Part shown: positions 34,278 through 41,104 of the stretch, piece by piece
Layout of the letters: each line of letters begins with the position of its first letter
Position numbering within the stretch: position 1 is the first letter of the stretch
Source of the DNA: CAZQEZ01 sp964592475
GTDB taxonomy: Bacteria; Bacteroidota; Bacteroidia; Cytophagales; Cyclobacteriaceae
Assembly (NCBI GenBank): GCA_964592475.1
Contig: CAZQEZ010000021.1
Span: forward strand, 1-41,104
DNA: 41,104 nucleotides
Direction of reading: 5' to 3'
Notes under the pieces: generated by a model
Told to the model about the DNA's origin: nothing
Database searches by the model: none
Seen by the model: the letters and a program-made list of their open reading frames with translations, nothing else
Made by a program: the position numbers and the translations under genes

Positions 34278-35177
34278 GTGCAGCAGCAATACACCAAAGC
34301 TAAAAAGAAAAAGAAACTAGGGAGCTATCCCTATTTTAGTGTGATATTCAGTATTTCTCTGGCGTTGTTCGTCATTGGGCTATTTGGGTTACTGATACTT
34401 CATGCCAACAACTTATCTCAGGCAATTAAAGAAAATATAGAAGTACAGGTTTATTTAAATAAATCAATTTCTGAAAATGAGCGAATTCAACTGGAAAAAA
34501 TAATTTCGAGCAAAGATTATGTCTTAATCGAAAATGGAGAGGCAAGCATTAATTTCATTTCCAAAGAGGAAGCTGCCGAGCAATTCATAGAAGACACAGG
34601 TGAAAATATCATCGAGTTTTTGGGAGAAAATCCTTTGCGAGATGTTTTAATTTTTAAGATTGACAGTGAATATCAGCAAAATCAAAATCTTTCCAAAATA
34701 AAAGAAGAAATAGAAAAATTAGGTGGTGTATACGAGGTAAATTATGTTGAAAATCTTGTAGACTCCATTAATAGAAATGTGGCAAAAATCAGTTTATTAC
34801 TGCTAGGATTTGCTATCTTATTGCTAATCACAGTTACCATATTAATAAATAATACAATTAAGCTAGCGCTATTTTCTCAGCGATTTTTGATAAGAAGTAT
34901 GCAATTAGTTGGTGCGAGGCCAAGCTTTATTAAGAAACCATTTTTGCGCAGGTCTCTTTGGTATGGAGTGTTGGCGGGCGTTTTTGCTTCCGCTATTTTA
35001 TATGGAGTATTATTATATTTCAATAACATAATTGAAGGCCTTGCCAGTTTGCAAGAGGTCAAAGAAATAACGATCCTATTCGCCGGTCTACTTTTATTAG
35101 GAGCCGTTGTGGGATTTTTCAGCACCTATAAAGCCATAAACAAATATTTGAAATTATCTTTAGACGAATTATATTAA
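34278..35177 (+). CDS. ftsX: Cell division permease FtsX
   Basis: The 299-residue protein has the FtsX layout: a basic start (AKKKKKLGSYPYFSVIFSISLALFVIGLFGLLILHA) with the first transmembrane helix, a periplasmic loop domain (about 58-160), and three C-terminal helices. The loop contains VQVYLNKSISENERIQLEKIISSKDYV. The only start compatible with the whole N-terminus is GTG at 34278; there is no earlier in-frame ATG. A TAATTTTG box at 34242-34249 fits the -7 promoter. FtsX normally acts with the ATPase FtsE to activate peptidoglycan hydrolases; ftsE is not adjacent. It heads a tight run with DUF3098, uppP, truB and ribF. Confidence 0.94.
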   Translation: MQQQYTKAKKKKKLGSYPYFSVIFSISLALFVIGLFGLLILHANNLSQAIKENIEVQVYLNKSISENERIQLEKIISSKDYVLIENGEASINFISKEEAAEQFIEDTGENIIEFLGENPLRDVLIFKIDSEYQQNQNLSKIKEEIEKLGGVYEVNYVENLVDSINRNVAKISLLLLGFAILLLITVTILINNTIKLALFSQRFLIRSMQLVGARPSFIKKPFLRRSLWYGVLAGVFASAILYGVLLYFNNIIEGLASLQEVKEITILFAGLLLLGAVVGFFSTYKAINKYLKLSLDELY

Positions 35178-35179
35178 TT

Positions 35180-35392
35180 ATGAATAAGCAAAAAAACAAC
35201 CTACCTTTTGACAAGATCAACTACATAATTTTGTTAATAGGCATATTAGTTATAATTCTTGGTTATGCAATTATGTCAATGGACAACACCCAACATGGCA
35301 TGGGTGCTCTTGGCCTTACAGTAGGTCCAATAATCGTTATGATAGGCTTCGGTATTGAGTTTTTTGCAATTTTTTACAAAGCCAAGCAATAA
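35180..35392 (+). CDS. DUF3098 small membrane protein
   Basis: The 70-residue protein has two transmembrane helices (INYIILLIGILVIILGYAIMSM and GLTVGPIIVMIGFGIEFFAIFY). Its linker contains NTQHGMGALGLTVGP, matching the DUF3098 family found in Bacteroidota. It lies 2 bases after the ftsX stop and 3 bases before uppP, as in related genomes, so it probably works with envelope or division proteins. Its function is unknown. Confidence 0.88.
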   Translation: MNKQKNNLPFDKINYIILLIGILVIILGYAIMSMDNTQHGMGALGLTVGPIIVMIGFGIEFFAIFYKAKQ

Positions 35393-35395
35393 TAA

Positions 35396-36190
35396 ATGAC
35401 CATAGTAGAAGCAATTTTATTGGGTATAATCCAGGGTCTTACCGAGTTTTTACCTATTAGCAGTAGCGGACACATCGAATTAGCCAAAGCTATTTTACAA
35501 ACGGAATTTAGTGACAATCTGCTGTTTTCTATTGTAGTACATGCTGCAACTGCTTCAAGTACTATTGTAGTATTTAGAAAAGACATTTATGAAATATTGA
35601 AAGAGATTTTCAAATTTCAATGGAACGAACAAACAAGGTTCGCCACTCAAATCATCATATCTATTGTGCCTGTAGGTATTATTGGAGTTTTATTTGAGGA
35701 TCAAATAGAAGCAATATTTACTGGTAGAATAGGATTTGTTGGTATTATGTTACTGATTACGGCTCTTCTACTTTTCTTTACCTATTTCAAAAAAAGTATG
35801 GATAAAGGGATTACTTTAGGCAAAGCATTTATTATAGGTATTGCTCAAGCCATAGCCATTTTACCGGGTATTTCTCGCTCCGGATCAACCATTGCTACAG
35901 CCTTGCTTATGGGAGTAAGAAAAGAAGATGCTACACGTTTTAGTTTTTTAATGGTATTGATTCCTATATTAGGAGCTACATTTTTAAAAATTTTAGATTT
36001 CTTAGAAGAACCGGCTATTGCTGCCAGCACCTCCGCTGAAGTTTTAGTCATGGGGTTTATTATGGCCTTTCTAGTAGGTTTAGCAGCTTGTACCTGGATG
36101 ATTAAAATTGTAAAAAGAGGTAAGCTTATCTATTTTGCCATCTATTGTTTTGTTGCCGGTGCTATCGCTATTATTTTTGCAGCATTATGA
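35396..36190 (+). CDS. uppP: Undecaprenyl-diphosphate phosphatase
   Basis: The 264-residue protein has about eight hydrophobic segments and both family signatures: IIQGLTEFLPISSSGHIELAKAIL near the N-terminus and PGISRSGSTIATALLMGVRKEDATRFSFLM in the second half. It recycles undecaprenyl pyrophosphate to the monophosphate needed for peptidoglycan and O-antigen synthesis. The stop codon overlaps the truB start (ATGA), so the two are translationally coupled. Confidence 0.96.
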   Translation: MTIVEAILLGIIQGLTEFLPISSSGHIELAKAILQTEFSDNLLFSIVVHAATASSTIVVFRKDIYEILKEIFKFQWNEQTRFATQIIISIVPVGIIGVLFEDQIEAIFTGRIGFVGIMLLITALLLFFTYFKKSMDKGITLGKAFIIGIAQAIAILPGISRSGSTIATALLMGVRKEDATRFSFLMVLIPILGATFLKILDFLEEPAIAASTSAEVLVMGFIMAFLVGLAACTWMIKIVKRGKLIYFAIYCFVAGAIAIIFAAL

Positions 36191-36855
36191 CCAATCAACC
36201 TCAATCTGACGATGAAATCCTATTAATTGATAAGCCGCTGGGCTGGACTTCCTTTGATGTGGTAAAAAAACTCAGGAATGTATTAAAAATTAAAAAAATA
36301 GGCCACGCGGGCACATTAGATCCATTAGCTACCGGATTGTTAATACTCTGTACTGGAAAAAAAACTAAAATGATCAAACAGTTTCAGGAACAGGAAAAAG
36401 AGTATGAAGGAACTTTTATCATAGGCAAAACCACCCCTTCAGTAGATTTAGAAACAGCTTTTGATTCTGAAAGTGACTATTCAAATATATCAGTAGAAGA
36501 TATTCATAAAGCTGCTAAACAATTTAATGGCAATATCCAGCAGATGCCTCCACTTTATTCCGCTGTGAAGGTACAAGGAGAAAGAGCTTACAATTTGGCT
36601 CGCTCCAATCGTACGGCTGTATTGGAACCTCGGTCAGTAGAAATTAAACAATTTGAATTGCCAACCATTGACATTCCAATGGTTGATTTTAATGTGATAT
36701 GTTCAAAAGGAACTTATATAAGAAGTTTGGTGCGAGACCTTGGCGAAAAAATTGGTACAGGTGCCTACTTAAGCGCGCTTCGCCGAACACGAATTGGCAA
36801 CTTCTCGGTAAGTGACGCGCTACAAATTTCCGATATTATAAATAATCAAGAGTAA
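36187..36855 (+). CDS. truB: tRNA pseudouridine(55) synthase
   Basis: The start is ATG at 36187, overlapping the uppP stop as ATGA; a frame opening at 36145 lies inside uppP and gives a nonsense cysteine-rich N-terminus. The 222-residue protein has the catalytic aspartate D45 in GHAGTLDPLATGLL, DKPLGWTSFDVV before it, and PPLYSAVKVQGERAYNLAR and GTYIRSLVRDLGEKIGTGAYLSALRRTRIG after it. It makes pseudouridine 55 in the T-loop of tRNAs. The extended C-terminal PUA domain is not present; this is the usual short bacterial form. Confidence 0.96.
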   Translation: MTNQPQSDDEILLIDKPLGWTSFDVVKKLRNVLKIKKIGHAGTLDPLATGLLILCTGKKTKMIKQFQEQEKEYEGTFIIGKTTPSVDLETAFDSESDYSNISVEDIHKAAKQFNGNIQQMPPLYSAVKVQGERAYNLARSNRTAVLEPRSVEIKQFELPTIDIPMVDFNVICSKGTYIRSLVRDLGEKIGTGAYLSALRRTRIGNFSVSDALQISDIINNQE

Positions 36856-36857
36856 GC

Positions 36858-37805
36858 ATGCAAGTTCATGAAAATTTATCCTCTTTTCCTGATTTGATTT
36901 TTCCAGTGGTTACCAGTGGAACATTTGATGGCGTTCATTTAGGTCATCAGAAGATAATAAATCAAGTAATAAATGAAGCTAAAAAGCGGGAAGGTGAATC
37001 AGTATTAATTACATTTGATCCACATCCCAGGCAGGTTTTATTTCCTGAAGATAAATCGTTGCGCATTATTACACCCTTTGAAGATAAGGTGAACATATTA
37101 GATAAATTTGGCATTGATCATTTACTTAAAATAAAATTTAGTCGCCAATTTTCGCGAAAAAGTTCTTTGGAATTTATTGATGAGATATTACTTAAGACTA
37201 TTAAAGCAAAACTTTTGGTAATTGGTTACGATCATCGTTTTGGTAAAAACAGAGAGGGAGGATTTGATTATTTGCAAAAGCATGGTCCGGAATTTGGTTT
37301 TGAAGTTCAGGAAATTCCGCGACAAGATATAGATAACCTGGGCATAAGCAGCACAAAAATAAGAGAAGCCCTGATTAATGGCAATATATCGCAAGCCAAT
37401 GCCTACCTGGGTAGGAATTATCAGTTAAAAGGAAAGGTAGTAGCAGGCAATAAAATAGGACGCGAAATAGGTTTTCCTACTGCCAACCTCGAATTATTGG
37501 AGAAATTTCAAATTATTCCTTCCGATGGTATTTATGCAGTATATGTAGAACACCACCAAAAGATATACAAAGGCATGCTTAGCATAGGTATAAGACCTAC
37601 CATTGGTGATTCATCACGCACGATAGAAGTTAATATTTTTGACTTCAAAGCTAACATTTACGATCAAAATCTAAATATTTTCTTTGTAAAGAAATACCGA
37701 GAAGAAGTAAAATTCAATAGTCTCGAAGCCCTTAAACAGCAACTTCATGCCGATTGGAAAAGGGCTAATGATATACTTTCTCAACATCCATTGCAAGTTC
37801 TTTAA
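36858..37805 (+). CDS. ribF: Bifunctional riboflavin kinase/FAD synthetase
   Basis: The 315-residue protein has an N-terminal FMN adenylyltransferase domain (about 1-180) with the nucleotide-binding SGTFDGVHLGHQKII, VIGYDHRFGKNREGG and GISSTKIREAL. A C-terminal riboflavin kinase domain (about 185-310) has GKVVAGNKIGREIGFPTANLE and GMLSIGIRPTIGD. It converts riboflavin to FMN and then FAD. The start lies 2 bases after the truB stop. The truB-ribF order is widely conserved in bacteria. The start codon context gives no clear ribosome-binding sequence, as is normal in this phylum. Confidence 0.96.
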   Translation: MQVHENLSSFPDLIFPVVTSGTFDGVHLGHQKIINQVINEAKKREGESVLITFDPHPRQVLFPEDKSLRIITPFEDKVNILDKFGIDHLLKIKFSRQFSRKSSLEFIDEILLKTIKAKLLVIGYDHRFGKNREGGFDYLQKHGPEFGFEVQEIPRQDIDNLGISSTKIREALINGNISQANAYLGRNYQLKGKVVAGNKIGREIGFPTANLELLEKFQIIPSDGIYAVYVEHHQKIYKGMLSIGIRPTIGDSSRTIEVNIFDFKANIYDQNLNIFFVKKYREEVKFNSLEALKQQLHADWKRANDILSQHPLQVL

Positions 37806-37927
37806 AAACTTCGGCATCAGTCTTGCAATTTGTTTTAAAAAATGTTGGACGTAAGATAAGGCCGATGATTGCTCTGCTTATTTGCCCGTTTATAATCTAA
37901 ATTAGTAAAAAATTAAATTATAAAATT

Positions 37928-38728
37928 ATGAGAAAATTTTTACCTGTTATAGTGGTAGTCTTATTGATGATACCTGCTTGTGATGAGAACAATGATTTAG
38001 TGATATTTTCCATAGAAGATGATAAAAAACTTGGGTTGCAAGTTTCAGAACAGATAGCTTCAAATCCTCAGGAATTTCCAGTATTGGATCCTGTGCAATA
38101 TCAAGATGCTTATAATTACCTTCAAGGTATTACTAATACAATCCTAAACAGTGGTAATGTGACTTATAAAGAAGAATTTGTCTGGAAAATTCACATCATA
38201 GAAGATGATGAAGTGTTAAATGCCTTTGCAACTCCTGGTGGTTATATTTATGTATATACCGGCTTAATTAAATTTTTAGAAAATGAAGATGATCTTGCAG
38301 GAGTAATGGGTCATGAAATAGCGCATTCTGATCAACGCCATAGTGTAAAGCAACTACAAAAAATGTACGGTGTGCAAATTTTATTAAGTGTAGTGTTGGG
38401 GGATAGTCCTTCGCAGCTGGAACAAATTGCCGGACAAATAGCCGGTTCATTAACAGGGCTAAGCTTTAGTAGAAGTGATGAAGAGGAGGCAGATGAATTC
38501 TCAGTGATATATCTGGCTGAAACGCCTTACCAGTGTAATGGTGCTCATTCTTTCTTTTCAAAATTATTAGAAGAAGAATTGACTGGAAACACGCCAAAAT
38601 TCTTGAGTACGCATCCTAACCCTGCTGATCGAATTAAGGACATAAATATAAAAGCAAATGAATTAAATTGTAAAATTACACCCTATGCTCCTAAATCTTA
38701 CCAGGAATTTAAAAACATGTTGCCATAA
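37928..38728 (+). CDS. M48-family metalloprotease lipoprotein
   Basis: The signal peptide MRKFLPVIVVVLLMIPAC ends in a lipobox with an acidic DENND after the cysteine, suggesting outer-membrane lipidation and perhaps surface export. The zinc motif is H129-E-I-A-H133 in VMGHEIAHSDQRHS, and the M48 third ligand lies in SDEEEADEFSV (about E185). The 266-residue length and the closing STHPNPADRIKDI match the BepA/LoiP-like periplasmic subfamily (THP.P..R). It is likely an envelope quality-control protease. It stands alone between spacer and terminator. Confidence 0.93.
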   Translation: MRKFLPVIVVVLLMIPACDENNDLVIFSIEDDKKLGLQVSEQIASNPQEFPVLDPVQYQDAYNYLQGITNTILNSGNVTYKEEFVWKIHIIEDDEVLNAFATPGGYIYVYTGLIKFLENEDDLAGVMGHEIAHSDQRHSVKQLQKMYGVQILLSVVLGDSPSQLEQIAGQIAGSLTGLSFSRSDEEEADEFSVIYLAETPYQCNGAHSFFSKLLEEELTGNTPKFLSTHPNPADRIKDINIKANELNCKITPYAPKSYQEFKNMLP

Positions 38729-38752
38729 TTAAAAAGATTATTTTGAACTTTG

Positions 38753-38797
38753 AGGCTGTCTGAATATTATAAATGATATTTAGACAGCCTTTTTTTG
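38753..38797 (+). terminator. Intrinsic terminator of the M48 protease gene
   Basis: The stem aggctgtctgaatat pairs with atatttagacagcct, and seven T follow. It lies 25 bases after the stop and just before the next lipoprotein gene. Confidence 0.9.
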
Positions 38798-38838
38798 AGG
38801 TATACTTTTTGCATTTACTCTTGAAAAATATTTTAGTC

Positions 38839-39255
38839 ATGAAAAAACTAATACTTGCCGGATTAATTTTATCATTTTCATTAAGCTGCAAAGCACAAAA
38901 AACGCAACCAATGGAAATAAAAAAAAATGACACTAGCGATCAAAAAATTAAAATGAGCCTTAGCCCTGAGCAACGATACATATTACATCAAATTATAATT
39001 AAAAATAGCGCCACACGTCCGCAGCAAAACACTGAGTTTTATGTTTATGATCTGAAAAAAGATACTATCATTTACCAGCATGCCACTATCCGCGGAAAAG
39101 TAAGCTGGCAAAATGAACATGTCTTGAAAATTTGGACAGTACCCGGTATGGTAAAACATGATCACAAAAGCACAGACGATATTTATTATCTGGACATAAG
39201 GAATGGTAAAAAAATGAAAGAAATTTCTGATTCAATGAAGCAAGGAGAAATATAG
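38839..39255 (+). CDS. Small lipoprotein of unknown function
   Basis: I chose the ATG at 38839 because it starts a lipoprotein signal peptide (MKKLILAGLILSFSLSC). The frame opens earlier at 38773 but that part overlaps the terminator. The mature 121 residues have SPEQRYILHQIIIKNSATRPQQNTEFYVYDLKKDTIIYQ and HVLKIWTVPGMVKHDHKSTDDIYYLDIRNGKK, a beta-rich pattern resembling short WD-like or beta-propeller blades. I do not recognise a family. It is 8 bases upstream of the alpha/beta hydrolase gene, so the two probably share a transcript. Confidence 0.75.
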   Translation: MKKLILAGLILSFSLSCKAQKTQPMEIKKNDTSDQKIKMSLSPEQRYILHQIIIKNSATRPQQNTEFYVYDLKKDTIIYQHATIRGKVSWQNEHVLKIWTVPGMVKHDHKSTDDIYYLDIRNGKKMKEISDSMKQGEI

Positions 39256-39263
39256 CTATCACA

Positions 39264-39929
39264 ATGCCAAAAATATTTATCAACGAGCAAGCAGCTGAGA
39301 TTTCAATAATAGAAAATAAGCCTAAGCAACCAAAATGTTGTTTGATGCTGGCTCATGGTGCCGGAGCAGGAATGGATCATTATTTTTTAGAAGAATTGGC
39401 TCATGCCCTGGCTCAGCAAGACCTATTAGTTGTAAGATTTAACTTTCCATATAAAGAGCAAGGGAAGAAATTGCCGCGATCTCCTAAACCCAACATTGAA
39501 ACCGTTGCAAAAGTTGCTGATTGGTGTTCCAATCAATTTCCGGATTTACCGCTTTTTTTAGCTGGCAAATCTTATGGTGGCCGCATCAGTTCCCAATATT
39601 TATCAGTATCAACACCTCAAAATATAAAAGGTATCATCTATTACGGCTTTCCTTTACATGCAACCGGCAAGCCCGGGACTAAAAGAGCTGAACATTTAGA
39701 ATCGCTGAATTATCCTCAGCTTTTTATTCAGGGAACCACTGATAAATTGGCAAGCATTGAATTGATAAGAGAACTTACTAGTAAATATCAAACGGCTCAA
39801 CTTGAAGAAATTTTAAACGCGGACCACAGTTTTAAAATACCAAAAAAACATCAGTTGTCTGAAACTAAATCAATTTATCAGCATTTGGCCAAAATTACCC
39901 AAAAATGGATAGATGTGCAATCCAACTGA
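39264..39929 (+). CDS. Alpha/beta-fold hydrolase (Tex30/KANL3-like)
   Basis: The 221-residue protein has the nucleophile elbow GKS103YGG in LFLAGKSYGGRISSQYL and the oxyanion region LAHGAGAGMDHYFLEELAHAL. FNFPYKEQGKKLPRSP follows and the catalytic histidine is in ILNADHSFKIPKKH. The early GAGAGMDHYF and late PKKH motifs mark the small Tex30/KANL3-type alpha/beta hydrolases. The gene name and substrate are unknown. It has no signal peptide, so it is cytoplasmic. It follows the small lipoprotein gene by 8 bases. Confidence 0.85.
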   Translation: MPKIFINEQAAEISIIENKPKQPKCCLMLAHGAGAGMDHYFLEELAHALAQQDLLVVRFNFPYKEQGKKLPRSPKPNIETVAKVADWCSNQFPDLPLFLAGKSYGGRISSQYLSVSTPQNIKGIIYYGFPLHATGKPGTKRAEHLESLNYPQLFIQGTTDKLASIELIRELTSKYQTAQLEEILNADHSFKIPKKHQLSETKSIYQHLAKITQKWIDVQSN

Positions 39930-40039
39930 ATCCTCAATTACTCTGAATTAGTAAGCAATTGAAGGGTTTTTTAAAGACATATCATGCCAGCAAATGACAA
40001 TACTAAAATCGGTATGGAAAGGAAAATACGGGTTCTTCT

Positions 40040-40071
40040 TTTGAATTCAATAATTGATTATATTATCTTTG
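40040..40071 (+). promoter_or_regulatory. Bacteroidota-type promoter of the aldo/keto reductase gene
   Basis: TTTG at 40040-40043 and TATCTTTG at 40064-40071 are separated by 20 bases, matching the -33/-7 consensus. The ATG is 43 bases downstream, allowing a short leader. Confidence 0.7.
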
Positions 40072-40113
40072 ACTTTAAAGTCGTTTTTCAATTTTAAGAA
40101 ATAAAATTAAACC

Positions 40114-41001
40114 ATGAAGAAATTTAGCAGAAGGGAAATGTTGAAAGCCGGTTTGGCTGGCATATCGGCTTTATCAGCCAATTCTTTATTGGGGCAGCCA
40201 CTGTCAGCCGTGGGTACGAAAGTAGACCAGGTGAAGTTGGGAAATACGGGACTTAAGGTATCACGCCTCGCTTTGGGCTGTGGAAATGCCAGTTGGGCCC
40301 GGCAGTCTAAATTCACCCGACTAGGATTAGAAACCTTTTTGCAAATAGCGGAGTATGCTTACAGTAAAGGCATTACCTTTCTTGATACGGCAGATCTTTA
40401 TGGAACCCACCAGTTTATACGGGAACTTTTCAGAAAGATTCCTCGGGAGAATTTTCAGTTAATGACCAAGATATGGACAGTAAATAATGACTGGAATATG
40501 GTGGTGCCGGTAGAAGAAACACTGGATCGATTCAAGCAGGAATTAGGTACTGATTATTTTGACATCCTGTTGTTGCATTGCCTGGTCAATGGCGATTGGA
40601 TAACCGAGAAAAAGGAATTTATAGAAAAACTATCTGAAGCTAAAGCCAAAGGGGTGATTAAAAAAGTAGGCGTTTCCTGTCATGATTACGAAGCTTTAAA
40701 CGTAGCTGTGGGCGATCCTTGGGTAGATGTTATCCTGGCCAGAATAAACCCGTTGGAAATGAGCATGGATGGGCACCCTGATAAGATAGCTGCTCTATTA
40801 AAAACCGCGCATGACAATGGTAAAGGAGTAATTGGGATGAAAATATTCGGTGCCGGCAAGATGCTCACCGATAAAGACAGACAGAATTCATTGCAATACG
40901 CCATCGAAAATCCTGACATTGATTCCATTACCATCGGCATGGAAAAACTGGAGTATGTTGATTATTCAGTAGAGCGGATGATGAAAATTGTGAAATCGTA
41001 A
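40114..41001 (+). CDS. Tat-exported aldo/keto reductase
   Basis: The N-terminus MKKFSRREMLKAGLAGISALSAN is a twin-arginine signal peptide (SRREMLK) with a hydrophobic core. The rest is an aldo/keto reductase barrel: D91 and Y96 in FLDTADLYGTHQF, K119 in MTKIW and H155 in ILLLHC give the catalytic tetrad. The 295 residues fit the family. Bacteroidota carry many such exported reductases, often with unknown substrate; NADPH in the periplasm is a puzzle for the family, so the cofactor may be carried in folded. A strong promoter precedes it. The window ends 103 bases later. Confidence 0.9.
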   Translation: MKKFSRREMLKAGLAGISALSANSLLGQPLSAVGTKVDQVKLGNTGLKVSRLALGCGNASWARQSKFTRLGLETFLQIAEYAYSKGITFLDTADLYGTHQFIRELFRKIPRENFQLMTKIWTVNNDWNMVVPVEETLDRFKQELGTDYFDILLLHCLVNGDWITEKKEFIEKLSEAKAKGVIKKVGVSCHDYEALNVAVGDPWVDVILARINPLEMSMDGHPDKIAALLKTAHDNGKGVIGMKIFGAGKMLTDKDRQNSLQYAIENPDIDSITIGMEKLEYVDYSVERMMKIVKS

Positions 41002-41104
41002 GTAGCTGGCTGATAGCTGAAGCAAAATATAAATGGTAGATAACAAAATCTATGAACCAAGTCATCGACAAAAGCGATAATTACAAAACTCTACATCTTC
41101 GGTT

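Noticed and set aside
36145..36186. A start for truB 14 codons upstream
   Set aside because: It lies inside uppP and gives a cysteine-rich nonsense N-terminus; the ATGA overlap at 36187 is the natural start.

Overview
The window looks like a piece of a draft genome or MAG from an AT-rich member of the Bacteroidota, probably a Cytophagales-like lineage. The signs are two secreted proteins with type IX secretion (T9SS) sorting tails, lipoproteins with an acidic stretch after the lipobox cysteine, a LytS/LytTR pair, a TonB-family protein, the ftsX-DUF3098-uppP-truB-ribF gene order, and promoters of the Bacteroidota form (TTTG, about 20 bases, TAnnTTTG). Order-level placement is inference. Three runs of N (18111-18120, 21071-21170, 24560-24659) show it is a scaffold. 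At the two 100-N gaps the flanks are identical (55 and 38 bases), so these look like unmerged contig overlaps rather than missing DNA.

Layout. 1-384: scrap DNA with two perfect GC-rich palindromes and the first 29 codons of a lost sugar-acyltransferase-like gene. 385-2799: a membrane-anchored AraC regulator and a serine-hydrolase lipoprotein. 3015-14450, all on the minus strand: a thioredoxin-like protein, a 1171-residue T9SS adhesin-like protein with nine MBG-type repeats, Mn-type superoxide dismutase, tadA with a secreted partner, a small membrane protein, a queuosine-precursor transporter, RNase Z, a STAS protein, purC, and a secreted 16-repeat YwqK/MORN-like protein. 14702-17396: a PASTA protein overlapping a T9SS cargo gene. 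17397-18415: poor in genes, with a decayed erythromycin-esterase-family fragment. 18416-24315: meaB, a three-domain fasciclin lipoprotein, a LytS/LytTR two-component pair, a small membrane protein and a flavin reductase-like protein. 24367-24714: an inverted array of 8-base repeats. 24802-28974: a TonB-family protein, an M61 peptidase and nadB. 28975-29472: two strong hairpins upstream of nadB, a candidate small RNA or leader. 29473-34098: a basic secreted protein, a SixA-like phosphatase, an unrecognised 502-residue protein and an ECF sigma/anti-sigma-like pair. 34278-37805: the ftsX to ribF cluster. 37928-41001: an M48 lipoprotein peptidase, a small lipoprotein, an alpha/beta hydrolase and a Tat-exported aldo/keto reductase.

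Most of the content is housekeeping and cell-envelope biology. I found no CRISPR array, rRNA, tRNA, intact transposase or recognisable defence island. The least explained features are the hairpin pair upstream of nadB, the octamer-repeat inverted array, the palindromes at the left edge, and two gene relics that ordinary ORF calling would miss.
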